DNA from: Streptomyces sp. NBC_01381
Lineage (GTDB): Bacteria; Actinomycetota; Actinomycetes; Streptomycetales; Streptomycetaceae
Assembly: GCF_026340305.1 (NCBI RefSeq)
Contig: NZ_JAPEPI010000001.1
Span: 744,001-808,000 of the forward strand
Direction of reading: 5' to 3'
DNA: 64,000 nt
A model generated the notes under the pieces. It searched no databases. It saw only the letters and a program-made list of their open reading frames with translations, and was not told the origin of the DNA. The translations under genes were made by a program, and so were the position numbers. Below are positions 6,115-14,930 of this stretch, piece after piece. The first letter of the stretch is position 1. The number at the start of each line of letters is the position of its first letter.

Positions 6115-8679
6115 TCATGCCATTCGCGCTGGCGGTCCGGTTCGTCGGGAAGGACGAGGAATCCGCGGAGGCCATCGACGAACTCGTGGCGGATGCCCTG
6201 CCCGATATCCGGAACGAGCCCGGAACGCTCCTGTACACCAACCACTCGGTGGTCGAGCAGCCCGAGTCCCCGAGATCACGTTTCTGGACGTACAAGACAG
6301 CACCTCCGAGGAAATGCCCGGCGCGTAGCACCCCATTCCGGTGGGCGGAGTCGCGCGTCGGCTCCGCCCGGTCGCTGGTCTGCGGTCTGCGGTCGGTCCC
6401 GACCAGTCCGTGCTGCCCTGCGACAGATGGACGAAGCGGGACGAGGACGGGACGCCCGTGCTGTCGACCACGACGAGTATGTAGTCGCCCGCCGGTGCCA
6501 CCGCAGAGGTCTCAGGCGTACGGAACTGGATGGTCCAGCGCTCGTACGCATCGGAATCCTGGGCCGTGGTGCGCAGCCACACGTACCGCTGGTCCATGTT
6601 GTTGCCGTGGGTGGTCGAGCCGAACCGGATGAGCGCCACCTTGGACTGGGCGTCGAGACCGGCGCCGCGGGCCTGAAGGGCGACCTCCGTGTCATAACCG
6701 AGCGTGGTCCAGGCGTCGTTGGCGCCGGCCACGGCGGTGATGGCGGGGCGGGGGCCGCGGTAGAGGTACGGCGGGTAGTAGCGCTCGGCGGTGGCGTGCT
6801 CGTCGAACAGGGACTCGTTGGTGTCGGGGTCATGGGCGAACCCGCCCGTGCTGCCCGCCTTGAGCACGGTCCCGTCGGGCTGCAGCAGCGCGATCGAGTG
6901 GTAGCGCCGGTCGGTGAGTGCGGAGTCGGCGAGCCGGAAGGTCTCGCTGACCGGGTCGAAGATCTCAGAGGCGAGGACCGGCACCTTGTTCATGTCGCCC
7001 CAGCCCTTCTCGGTCCCGCCGCTCACCAGGACCGTGCCGTCGGCCATGAGGGTCGAGTCGCACAGCACCCGCGGGTGCTTCATGCCGCGCTCGATCCGCC
7101 GCCAGCCCTTCTGGCGGCTCAGGGGCTGGAACGCGTCGACGTCCAGGATCTCCGCGGTGGCCGTGCTCTTCTGCTCGTAGGTGATGTCGCGATGCTTCGT
7201 CTGCCCCTCGTGCTGGCCCCCGACCACCAGGATCCGGTGCTTGCCCGCGCCGGGCTTGAGCGGGAGCAGGACGTTCGAGCCGTACGTGGGATAGCTGCGG
7301 GAGCCCTTCCCGCGCATGGTGTAGACGGTGGGCGCCAGTACCAGCGGGGCATCGCCCTTGGCCTTGTCGTACTGGTAGAGCCAGGCGCGGTTGGTTTCGA
7401 CCAGGGCGACCAGCGGCAGCGACGTGGCGGTCTTGCCGGGGAGGACGAAGATGTTGGGGTAGGCGGCCAGCTTGTCCTTCGGGCTCGCGAGCAGCTCGGG
7501 GTCGATCAGCCGCCGCGCCTCGGACCGGGGGGTCAGACTGCCGTCGGCGGGGTTGTAGATCTGGTAGTCGTTGTTGATCTGGTTCCAGTAGCCCTTGGGC
7601 AGGTCGTTCTTGGCCGCCTCGTGCGCCGGGGCCGTGCGGCTTCCGCCGGCGATCAGCATCCGGCCGTCGGGCATCGTGGTGACGGCCGGGTACCAGCGGC
7701 GGACACCCATCACCGCGGGTCGGCTCCAGGCGTTCGCAGCGTTGGGGTCGTATACATGCACGCCCACGGCGTCGTCGAGGTCCAGGTGGGCCGGGTCGAC
7801 GTGTCCACCGGCGACGAGAAGCTTGCCGTCCGGCAGATGGGCATGTCCGCCGCAGAAGACGTTCCTCGGTTTGACGCCCTCGCCGCCGGTCATGGGCCGC
7901 TCACGGGTCTTCAGGGTGGTGAGGTCGAGCGCACGGGCTTCGAGCGCGCCCATGTGGAACGTCGTCCACGACCACTTGCCCGGCCGGTCGGGGTCGGGCT
8001 TCAGGTTGCCGTCGTCGTCCCTGTCGCGCGCCGGGGACCACATGATGACCTCGGCCCCGTCGCCCCTGCGGACCAGCGCGGCGTGGACGGCGACGATCTC
8101 CAGGTCCAGCAACTGGTGATCGCGGTCCGCGCCGAACCACCGTCCCCCGGCCGGCTCGATCCAGACGTCCACCACCGCGGTGGCCCGGCGCGTCCGGATC
8201 TCCAGCCGGTCGGCGGGTACGCCGGGCGAGCCGAGCCGGTGCGGAGTCACCCAGAGGTCGCTCGCGCTGCCCGCGGCGACGCGCAGCGCGACACCGTCGT
8301 TCTCCGGCTTGTCGGGCGCGGCGCCGATCCGGGTGAGCCCGGTGGTACTAGTGACGCGGATCTCGGTCGGCTCGGCCGATGCGGAAGCCGATCGGAGACC
8401 AGGGACGCGCAAGGGCAGGCGTACGGGTAGGCCTCGGCCGTTCTCGTCGAGCTTCAGGTGAATCCAGCGCCGCCCCAGGAGCGCCTCAGGACCGGTGATG
8501 TCGAGAGGTTCGAGCGATGCGGTCGCCCCTGCGGCGGATGCCCGGGATGCGCCTCCGAGCAACAGCCCGGAGGCCGTCGCCGAGAGCGCTCCGGCCAGCA
8601 GCGTGCGCCGGGTTACCGGGCTGACGTGCGGAACTCCGTCGGGTGAATTGTCTTCGGGCAGCCGGGATGATTTTGCCAT
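6115..8679 (-). CDS. Exported galactose-oxidase-type copper radical oxidase (kelch/DUF1929)
   Basis: 854 residues as the frame stands. The N-terminus has a twin-arginine-type signal (TRRTLLAGALS near residue 24, cleavage near A-S-A). A kelch propeller and a C-terminal DUF1929 domain follow. All residues of the galactose oxidase active site are present: Cys276 (NVFCGG) and Tyr330 (RRWYPA), which would form the Cys-Tyr radical cofactor, and copper ligands Tyr593/His594 (RRYHSIALL) and His691 (STTHGNN). It should oxidise a primary alcohol or glycan hydroxyl to an aldehyde, releasing H2O2; the substrate is unknown. Family similarity ends near residue 753 (FVHLS). The last ~100 residues are low-quality sequence antisense to the truncated monooxygenase ORF, so the natural stop was probably lost. 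Start ATG 8679 with GAGG upstream. Divergent from the DyP gene. Confidence 0.88.
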   Translation of the reverse strand: MAKSSRLPEDNSPDGVPHVSPVTRRTLLAGALSATASGLLLGGASRASAAGATASLEPLDITGPEALLGRRWIHLKLDENGRGLPVRLPLRVPGLRSASASAEPTEIRVTSTTGLTRIGAAPDKPENDGVALRVAAGSASDLWVTPHRLGSPGVPADRLEIRTRRATAVVDVWIEPAGGRWFGADRDHQLLDLEIVAVHAALVRRGDGAEVIMWSPARDRDDDGNLKPDPDRPGKWSWTTFHMGALEARALDLTTLKTRERPMTGGEGVKPRNVFCGGHAHLPDGKLLVAGGHVDPAHLDLDDAVGVHVYDPNAANAWSRPAVMGVRRWYPAVTTMPDGRMLIAGGSRTAPAHEAAKNDLPKGYWNQINNDYQIYNPADGSLTPRSEARRLIDPELLASPKDKLAAYPNIFVLPGKTATSLPLVALVETNRAWLYQYDKAKGDAPLVLAPTVYTMRGKGSRSYPTYGSNVLLPLKPGAGKHRILVVGGQHEGQTKHRDITYEQKSTATAEILDVDAFQPLSRQKGWRRIERGMKHPRVLCDSTLMADGTVLVSGGTEKGWGDMNKVPVLASEIFDPVSETFRLADSALTDRRYHSIALLQPDGTVLKAGSTGGFAHDPDTNESLFDEHATAERYYPPYLYRGPRPAITAVAGANDAWTTLGYDTEVALQARGAGLDAQSKVALIRFGSTTHGNNMDQRYVWLRTTAQDSDAYERWTIQFRTPETSAVAPAGDYILVVVDSTGVPSSSRFVHLSQGSTDWSGPTADRRPATGRSRRATPPTGMGCYAPGISSEVLSCTSRNVISGTRAARPPSGWCTGAFRARSGYRAGHPPRVRRWPPRIPRPSRRTGPPARMA
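6117..6328 (+). pseudogene. Antibiotic-biosynthesis-monooxygenase-like ORF, truncated and frameshifted
   Basis: An ATG at 6117 behind a GAGAGG ribosome site starts MPFALAVRFVGKDEESAEAI, followed by EPGTLLYTNHSVVEQPES. This matches the first half of the ABM/YgiN (dimeric alpha-beta barrel) family. At the C-run 6268-6271 the natural frame appears to be lost. If one C is restored, the protein reads PEITFLDVQDS and stops at TAG 6326-6328, giving about 70 residues against the usual 95-105. Without the repair the frame runs on as an antisense shadow of the oxidase gene to 6632. The C-terminal half of the domain is missing in either reading. The 3' end overlaps the 3' end of the convergent oxidase gene, suggesting a deletion joined the two tails. 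Confidence 0.55.
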
Positions 8680-9027
8680 CGCGAACCTCGTACTCCGGGT
8701 CGGTTTCCCTCCGGTGATTTCGGCTGCACGCCAGCAGGGGTGATCGAATCCCCTTGCAATCGCAGAATCCGCATGTCAGGGAGATTTCCGCATATCCATA
8801 TCGAGGGCCGGCGAGAAACATTTCGGCATTACTTCAGCGGAAATTCGAGTGCGCCGGAAAAAAGAATAAGCGAGTCTTCTACGGGTCCGCCATCGCCACA
8901 CGGTCCGCACGAGTGCATCGAGCTTGCATTCGAGCGAATCGAACGAGTGGCGCATTGTGCGACCGATCGGGCGTCAAAGGATGGTGACGATCACCTCGAT
9001 CGGACACCACCGGACGCAGGAGGCTGC
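8680..9027. other. Divergent promoter region between oxidase and DyP genes
   Basis: A 348-bp spacer of lower GC content than its surroundings (many A/T runs, for example near 8810-8875). A plus frame is open across most of it, but its third positions are not G/C-biased, so I do not call a gene. It should hold the promoters of the oxidase (minus) and DyP (plus) genes. I cannot assign -10/-35 boxes with confidence. A GCAGGAGG ribosome site precedes the DyP ATG. Confidence 0.55.
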
Positions 9028-10506
9028 ATGACCACCCAGCTCGCGCGGATCGACTTCGAAAAGGAGACCGGGCTCGGACCCGACGACCGGACGGGAAAGC
9101 TCCGTCCCGAGGAAAAGAAGTTCATGGAGGAGCTGCAGGGAAACATCCTCAAGAGTTACGAACGGGACCACAGCCGCCAACTCTTCATCCGGTTCGACGA
9201 GGCGACCGAGGGCAGGCACTGGCTGAAGGCCATGAGCAATTGGGTGACCTCGGCCAAGGCCCAGTGGGACCAGTCCGCCCAGCGTCACGAGATCTTCGAC
9301 ACCGCACGGAAGGAGCCGGACCCCGAGGCGTATCTGGGCATCGAACTGGCCGCGAACGCCAGTCCCCCCTTCGTCGGTCTGATGCTGTCCGCCAAGGGCT
9401 ACGAGACCCTCGGATACGCCGTCCCTCGGCCGACATGTCCTTCAAGGCCGGTACGCGAGACAAGGACATCCGCGGGAAGCTCAAGGATCCAGAGGTCTCG
9501 TACTGGGACGAGGCGTTCCATGAGCCCTTGCACGCGCTGGTCATCGTCGCGGACGACAGCCCCGCCGTCGTGTCGAGCAAGGCGGACGAGATCCGCGAAA
9601 CCGTGGAGAGAGGCCTCGGCCGTTGCGGCAAGGTCGTTCACCAGGAGATCGGAAAGGTGCTCCGCCTGCGGCCCGACGGCCCGGTACGCGAGCACTTCGG
9701 CTTCGCCGACGGCATCAGCGAGCCGCTCTTCCTCACGAAGGACATCAAGGAGGCCCAGAAGCGCGACGGGACCACCAGGTGGAACCCGGCCGCTCCGCTC
9801 AGGCTCGTCCTGGCCAAGGACCCGGTGGTCCCGAAGGACGCCGAGCCGTACGCCGACGGGGCGACAGGCTTCGGTTCGTACGTCGTCTACCGCAAGCTGC
9901 AGCAGAACGTCCCCCACTTCAACGAGCAGCGCCTCTCGCTGACCCGGGAACTCGCCAAAACGGCATGCCGGTCGCCGAACCCGCGACCGCGCACGGAGTC
10001 GACGACCCCATCCCCAACGACTTCGACTACCTGCATGACAAGAAGGGCTCGAAGTGCCCGTTCCAGGCGCACACCCGCAAGACCAACCCCCGTGGCGACC
10101 TCGAGTGGCACAACGGAGTGGATCCGAAGATGGAGCGACTCCGCCGGATCGTGCGACGCGCCATCAGCTACGAGGAGTTGACCCCCACGAGCAGGAACGT
10201 GGGGCTGCTGTTCCTGTGCGCCCAGAGCAACATCGCCGAGCAGTTCGAGTTCATGCAGGAGAGGTGGTGCAACGACGTCGACTTTTTGGTCGGCAAGAAG
10301 GAGGGCGAACACAAGACGGGACAGGACCCTGTCGTCGGCCAGGGTCATGCCAAGACCAAACCCAACTGGCCCAAGAAGTACGGGGTGGCCGGCGCCACGT
10401 TCCAGGCGGGCATCGAGGAGTCGGTGAGCCTGCGCGGCGCCGGGTACTTCTTCGTGCCCAGCATTCCCTTCCTCCGGAACGCGGACGCGGGCAAGGGGGC
10501 GGTTGA
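9028..10506 (+). pseudogene. DyP-type heme peroxidase, interrupted by three single-base frameshifts
   Basis: Starts at ATG 9028 (MTTQLARIDFEKETG, ribosome site GGAGG). The family sequence passes through three frames: 9028 to ~9423, ~9426 to ~9957 and ~9960 to ~10495. Each switch is repaired by adding one base to a short run: CCC (9423-9425), AAAA (9957-9960) and GGGGG (10495-10499). The last repair gives a natural TGA at 10504-10506. The restored protein is about 493 residues, the size of the large (fungal-like) DyP class. Key features survive: the distal GFADG motif (9699-9713), the heme-ligand His in QAHTRKTNPR (10070-10072), and FLCAQSNIAEQFEFMQ. There is no signal peptide. It would use H2O2, which the neighbouring oxidase could supply. 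As written it cannot make a full enzyme. It ends 28 bases from the convergent lyase-like gene. Confidence 0.85.
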
Positions 10507-10533
10507 GGGTTCTGTCGGTGTGCCGGCGGTGCG

Positions 10534-12267
10534 TCACTTGATGCCCAGCAGTGCTTCCTCGCGCACCAGGCTGGTCATGTCCTCCAGGTCGGGGGTCATA
10601 TGCCGGTCGCCGGCCAACTCCGGGACCACCGCCCGGATCGTCTTGTGGATCCTGGCCGTGCCCGCACCGAGCTGCAGTCCGTCCATGTCGGGCCGGATGA
10701 GGTCGATGCCCTGGGCGCTCATCAGCAGCTGTACGGCCAGAACCGTCTCCATGCGGTCGAGATTGGCGTGCAGATTGCGGGCGGAGGCCATCGCCATGGT
10801 GTTGTGGTCCTCCTGACCGTCCTTCGCGGGCCGGGAGAGTACGCCGGAGGGGGCGGCCCGGGTCTGCATCTCGGGGATCAGCGCCGCCGCCACGGTCTGC
10901 ACCTGGACCATGCCGGAGTTGAGGCCCACCGGCGGTGAGGCGAGATCGGCGGGCAGGCCATAGCTCCACTTCGGGGACAGCAGCCTCCCCGACAGCTCGT
11001 GGGAGAGCATGCCCAGGTCGGTGATCTGCGCGTTGAGTGTGTCCAGCGCGTGCCCGATCTGGGCGCCGTCCCAGTTTCCCCCCATCACGAACTCGTGGCC
11101 CTTGCCCCCGCGGCGGGGAAAGAGCAACGGGTTCGAGGTGGAGGCGTTGGCCTCGCGCTCGATGATCCGGCGCGCCTCGTCCAGCGTCTGCCGCAGCGTG
11201 CCGGCGATGTGCGGCGCGGCACGCACGGACACCGCGTCCTGTACGCGCGGGAGCTTCTCGTGCAGGCGGGCCCGGCCCTCGTCCGTCATCCAGCCGCTGT
11301 CCTTGACCAGCTCCCGCAGCCGCCCCGCGACGGCCTCCTCGTCCGGAATCCGCCGCTCGGCGTGCGTACGGGCGTCGAGCGAACCGGCCTCGGCCCGGGT
11401 GGCCTCCAGGAACAGCGCGAACGCGTACTCGAACTGGGTGGCCAGTGACGTGCTCCGGGCCACAGCATGGACATGACGGGCCGTCAGCAGCCCGCTGCCA
11501 CTGATGATCGGCAGTGCCTCGCCCGCCTTCGGCGGGAAGGAGACCGGCAGCTTCGCCTCCGCCAGAATCCTGCGCGCCGGACCGGTTCGGCCCCGGTAGC
11601 GGGCCTGTCCCTTCTCGCCGGTCAGGACGAGCCCGGCCGCGGCCATCGGCTGGAGATCTCCGGTGCCCAGCGATCCGACCTGCGGCAGCACCGGCGCCAC
11701 CCCGGCATTGACCAGCGCGAGCATCCGCTCGACCAGCTTCGGCCGCACCCCCATGTGTCCGCGCGCCATGGCGTTGGCCCGCAGGACGAGGGCCAGCAGG
11801 GCCTCCCCGTCCAGTACGTCCTCCCCGACACCGGCCGCGTGTGAGAGGAGGATCCGCCGCTGGAGCTCCCGCTGCTGGTCGTCGTCGAGCGGCTTGTCCT
11901 TGAGCGGACCGAGCCCTTGGTTCCAGCCGTAGACACGCTGCCCGCCGTCGAGCGCGGTCAGCGCACCTCCCCGGGCCTGACGCATGGCCCGGGCTGCCCG
12001 GGGAGCGAGCGACAACTCGACCGGGTTGCCACGAACGATGTGCAGCATGTCCGGCAGCGTCAGCCGTGCGCCGTCCAGGGCGAGCTTCAGCGGGGCGACC
12101 GGAGCGTCGGCGACGGAGGCGGGCGCGGTGGCTGCGATCGCGGGAGCGGGCGCAGCCCCGAGAAGGGTCACCACGATGGCTGGGGAGAGGAGCAGCGCAA
12201 GCAATGCTCTCGACGCCCTGCGAGCTGTCACGGCCCGGCAAGGGCGCGCGAAGCGAAGACGGTACAC
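10534..12267 (-). CDS. Exported aromatic amino acid ammonia-lyase-like protein lacking the MIO cofactor motif
   Basis: 577 residues. A Sec-type signal (hydrophobic core about 22-36, then AxA) precedes a full-length HAL/PAL fold. The region that normally reads GSxGASGDL, whose Ala-Ser-Gly cyclises to the MIO electrophile, here reads GSLGTGDL (Thr202-Gly203-Asp204), one residue shorter and without the triad. The catalytic Tyr of QDxY is Val346 (QDAVSVR), and the INGT Asn region is IISGSG. The N-terminal YGxNxGxG motif (Tyr113 in VYGWNQGLG) and QEDH are kept. It is therefore unlikely to be a classical ammonia lyase. An exported location is also atypical. GTG start at 12267. The frame is intact with normal codon use, unlike its DyP neighbour. 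Confidence 0.85.
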   Translation of the reverse strand: MYRLRFARPCRAVTARRASRALLALLLSPAIVVTLLGAAPAPAIAATAPASVADAPVAPLKLALDGARLTLPDMLHIVRGNPVELSLAPRAARAMRQARGGALTALDGGQRVYGWNQGLGPLKDKPLDDDQQRELQRRILLSHAAGVGEDVLDGEALLALVLRANAMARGHMGVRPKLVERMLALVNAGVAPVLPQVGSLGTGDLQPMAAAGLVLTGEKGQARYRGRTGPARRILAEAKLPVSFPPKAGEALPIISGSGLLTARHVHAVARSTSLATQFEYAFALFLEATRAEAGSLDARTHAERRIPDEEAVAGRLRELVKDSGWMTDEGRARLHEKLPRVQDAVSVRAAPHIAGTLRQTLDEARRIIEREANASTSNPLLFPRRGGKGHEFVMGGNWDGAQIGHALDTLNAQITDLGMLSHELSGRLLSPKWSYGLPADLASPPVGLNSGMVQVQTVAAALIPEMQTRAAPSGVLSRPAKDGQEDHNTMAMASARNLHANLDRMETVLAVQLLMSAQGIDLIRPDMDGLQLGAGTARIHKTIRAVVPELAGDRHMTPDLEDMTSLVREEALLGIK

Positions 12268-12497
12268 GGCTGAGGTTCCTTACCGGCTCGGGGATCGGTG
12301 GGGCACTCGCCGCACACGACCAGACCCCGATAGGAACGTCATACGATCAACCCGTCGGCCCTTCCTGTCCGGCACACCGGCGCCCATCAGGTCTTTCACC
12401 CAGGTACCGCACAACCGTCCACGGGCCGGGCCGGCTCGGTCCCGCCGCCGGACCAGGTCAGGCGGAGCCGGCCGCGCAGAAACAGAGGGCCGGGGAC

Positions 12498-12540
12498 AAA
12501 AAAAGACCCCCCTGCCTGCGTTTCCGCAGGTCAGAGGGGT
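12498..12540 (-). terminator. Terminator of tRNA-Ala
   Basis: Read on the minus strand, a stem pairs 12525-12540 with 12506-12520 (one mismatch/bulge) around a GAAA loop, and is followed by eight T residues (A-run 12498-12505). It sits immediately downstream of the tRNA-Ala gene. Confidence 0.9.
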
Positions 12541-12549
12541 TTCATCGCG

Positions 12550-12622
12550 TGGAGCCTAGGAGATTCGAACTCCTGACATCTGCCTTGCAAAGGCAGCGCT
12601 CTACCAACTGAGCTAAGGCCCC
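12550..12622 (-). tRNA. tRNA-Ala (anticodon TGC)
   Basis: A 73-base cloverleaf on the minus strand. Acceptor GGGGCCT pairs with AGGCTCC (one G-T pair). The D-arm has AGCTCAGTTGGTAGAGC, the anticodon loop is TTTGCAA with TGC, and the T-arm is GTTCGAATC. The 3' CCA is not encoded, so the CCA-adding enzyme at 47.5 kb is needed. It marks the right boundary of the accessory block. I found no second copy of its 3' end that would indicate an attachment-site duplication. Confidence 0.97.
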
Positions 12623-12804
12623 GAGAACGATGCGTCAGCCGGAAGGAACTCGCTCCGGTGAGCAACGCAGACCAGAGTACCGGGTCTCCCCCCGGATCTC
12701 GCAAAAGGATTGGGGGTCCCGGTGAACGACCACGCTCCGTAAGATGCTCGGCGTGGTTCGCGGCAGCGAACCACGGTTTTTTGGGGAAGCGATGGGGAGA
12801 CGCA

Positions 12805-13353
12805 ATGGACGCCGCACAACAAGAGACAACCGCGAGAGCACGGGAGCTCCAGCGGAACTGGTACGGAGAGCCGCTGGGGGCGCTCTTCCGCCGTCTCATC
12901 GATGATCTGGGCCTCAACCAGGCACGCCTCGCCGGCGTCCTCGGTCTGTCGGCGCCCATGCTGTCCCAGCTGATGAGCGGCCAGCGCGCCAAGATCGGCA
13001 ACCCCGCGGTCGTCCAGCGCGTCCAGCTCCTCCAGGAGCTCGCGGGCCAGGTCGCCGACGGCAGCGTCAGCGCCGCGGAGGCGACCGACCGCATGGACGA
13101 GATCAAGAAGTCCCAGGGCGGCTCCGTACTGACCAACACCTCCCAGTCGACGACGAGTTCGGGCGCTCCCACGGTCAAGCGCGTGGTGCGCGAGATCCAG
13201 TCGCTGCTGCGTTCGGTGGCGGCGGCCGGCGACATCATCGATGCCGCGGACGCCCTCGCCCCGACCCACCCGGAACTGGCAGAGTTCCTCCGGGTGTACG
13301 GCGCCGGACGCACCGCGGACGCGGTCGCCCACTACGAGGCGCACCAGAGCTGA
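12805..13353 (+). CDS. Helix-turn-helix DNA-binding protein
   Basis: 182 residues starting at ATG 12805 behind GGGGAGA. Residues about 25-75 form an XRE/Cro-like helix-turn-helix (LGLNQARLAGVLGLSAPMLSQLMSGQRAKIGNPA with the typical Q-L-S-x-M-S spacing). A polar Ser/Thr/Gly linker (about 105-125) and a C-terminal helical domain ending YEAHQS follow. It lies 49 bases upstream of the kinase gene and is probably co-transcribed with it. The regulated genes are unknown. The frame upstream of 12805 overlaps the tRNA-Ala flank and is rejected. Confidence 0.85.
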   Translation: MDAAQQETTARARELQRNWYGEPLGALFRRLIDDLGLNQARLAGVLGLSAPMLSQLMSGQRAKIGNPAVVQRVQLLQELAGQVADGSVSAAEATDRMDEIKKSQGGSVLTNTSQSTTSSGAPTVKRVVREIQSLLRSVAAAGDIIDAADALAPTHPELAEFLRVYGAGRTADAVAHYEAHQS

Positions 13354-13402
13354 GCCGTCGGCCGGGCCACCGGGCGGCCCGGAGGGGGAGCGATGCGCGA
13401 CC

Positions 13403-14860
13403 ATGGGTGAGGTCTTCGCCGGCCGGTACGAACTGGTCGACCCGATCGGACGTGGGGGAGCCGGCGCGGTCTGGCGCGCCTGGGACCACCGGCGGCGCAG
13501 ATATGTGGCCGCCAAAGTCCTGCAACAGAGCGACGCGCACACGCTGTTGCGCTTCGTGCGGGAACAGGCGCTCCGGATCGACCACCCCCATGTGCTCGCG
13601 CCCGCCAGCTGGGCCGCCGACGACGACAAGGTCCTGTTCACCATGGCCTTGGTCGCCGGCGGCTCGCTGGCCCATCTGGTCGGGGACTACGGCCCGCTGC
13701 CGCCCCACCTGACCTGCACGCTGCTCGACCAGCTGCTCGCAGGCCTTGCCGCCGTGCACGCCGAGGGGGTCGTGCACCGTGACATCAAGCCCGCCAACAT
13801 CCTGCTCGAGGCCACCGGAATCGGGCGTCCGCATCTGCGGCTCTCCGACTTCGGCATCTCGATGCGCCTGGGCGAGCCACGGCTGACCGAGACCAACTAT
13901 GTGGTGGGCACGCCCGGTTACTTCGCGCCCGAGCAGATGATGGGTGCCGAGCCGGACTTCACCGCCGATCTTTTCGCCGTCGGCCTGGTGGCGCTGTATC
14001 TCCTCGAGGGGGCCAGGCCGGACTCCAAGGCGCTGATCGAGCACTTTGCCGCGCACGGCACGCCAGGGGCCCCACAGGGCGTCCCTGAGCCGCTGTGGCA
14101 GGTCGTCGCCATGCTGCTGCAGCCGGATCCGCAGGCGCGGTTCCGCACGGCCACCGGTGCGCGCAAGGCGTTGGCCTCGGCCATCGAGCTGCTTCCCGAG
14201 CCGGGGCCCGACGACGAGCTGGTGGAGGTCTTCGACCAACTGGGCCCGCTCCCCCTGGGGTTCGGCCCGGACGGCCCGCTCACGCAGGCCCGCGGCGCCG
14301 GGCCACAACCGGGCCTCGCTCCGACCCCCGTACCGCCCCCGCACCCTCCTTCGCCGGATACGGGCAGCTCCTCGGCGACCGGAAGCTTCCACCTGCCCCC
14401 ACCGCCCGATGCCCCGACGCCACCGCCGTCGGCCCCCACGCCGCCGCCTTTCGAGCCGACGCCACCACCTTTCGACCCCACACCGCCGCCGTTCGACCCC
14501 ACACCACCGCCGCCGGCAGCGGCACCGGCTCCGGCGGCGCAGCACGTGCCTCTGGGGCAGCAGCCACACCCCCCGCAAGACCTGCCCCAGTACGCGGCAC
14601 AGCCCCCGCATCAACTCACGCACGATCCCTCCCCCCACCAGGCTGCCGCGGCTCAAGACCCCTCACGGGCCATGGCGTCCGCCGTGCACGGGACTTACAC
14701 CCCTACTCATCCATACACCGCTCACGTCCCGCAGGTTCCGCTCCAGAGCCGACCAGTTCCGCAGCGGCGGCCGGGACCGCCCGCGAAGGTGGCGATCCCG
14801 ATGCTGCTCGCCGCGCTGGCGTGCTTCGCGGTGGGCATCTGGGCCCTGACCCAGATCTGA
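13403..14860 (+). CDS. Membrane-anchored Ser/Thr protein kinase
   Basis: 485 residues. The N-terminal Hanks-type kinase domain (about 8-275) has a glycine loop GRGGAGAV, ATP-binding Lys38 (AAKVL), catalytic Asp127 in HRDIKPAN, DFG Asp149 and GTPGYFAPEQ, so it should be active. A long Pro-rich linker (about 310-455) contains tandem TPPPF[D/E]P repeats. One C-terminal membrane helix (about 466-482) ends in the sequence ALTQI, so no external sensor domain follows. ATG at 13403 follows GGAGGGGGAGCG. The tandem with the HTH gene suggests the kinase and DNA-binding protein act together (inference). Confidence 0.92.
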   Translation: MGEVFAGRYELVDPIGRGGAGAVWRAWDHRRRRYVAAKVLQQSDAHTLLRFVREQALRIDHPHVLAPASWAADDDKVLFTMALVAGGSLAHLVGDYGPLPPHLTCTLLDQLLAGLAAVHAEGVVHRDIKPANILLEATGIGRPHLRLSDFGISMRLGEPRLTETNYVVGTPGYFAPEQMMGAEPDFTADLFAVGLVALYLLEGARPDSKALIEHFAAHGTPGAPQGVPEPLWQVVAMLLQPDPQARFRTATGARKALASAIELLPEPGPDDELVEVFDQLGPLPLGFGPDGPLTQARGAGPQPGLAPTPVPPPHPPSPDTGSSSATGSFHLPPPPDAPTPPPSAPTPPPFEPTPPPFDPTPPPFDPTPPPPAAAPAPAAQHVPLGQQPHPPQDLPQYAAQPPHQLTHDPSPHQAAAAQDPSRAMASAVHGTYTPTHPYTAHVPQVPLQSRPVPQRRPGPPAKVAIPMLLAALACFAVGIWALTQI

Positions 14861-14930
14861 TGTACGCCGGGCTCGGCGCCACGCTCAGGCCCCGCCCCCT
14901 CCAGCCCCCTCAGCGCTCTCACGGCCCCAA

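Noticed and set aside
6193..8430. 745-residue plus-strand open frame through the oxidase gene
   Set aside because: Antisense shadow. The minus frame has a complete copper-radical active site.
9887..12241. 784-residue open frame antisense to the lyase-like gene
   Set aside because: Arg/Gly/Ala-rich shadow frame typical of high-GC DNA. The minus-strand lyase-like frame has the family motifs and codon bias.
12550..12622. tRNA-Ala as the attachment site of an integrated element
   Set aside because: The accessory block ends here, but no integrase gene, no repeated tRNA 3' end and no other mobility gene are visible.
13235..14656. 473-residue minus-strand frame over the kinase gene
   Set aside because: Low-complexity Arg/Gly shadow of the Ser/Thr kinase, which has HRD, DFG and Lys38 in the plus frame.
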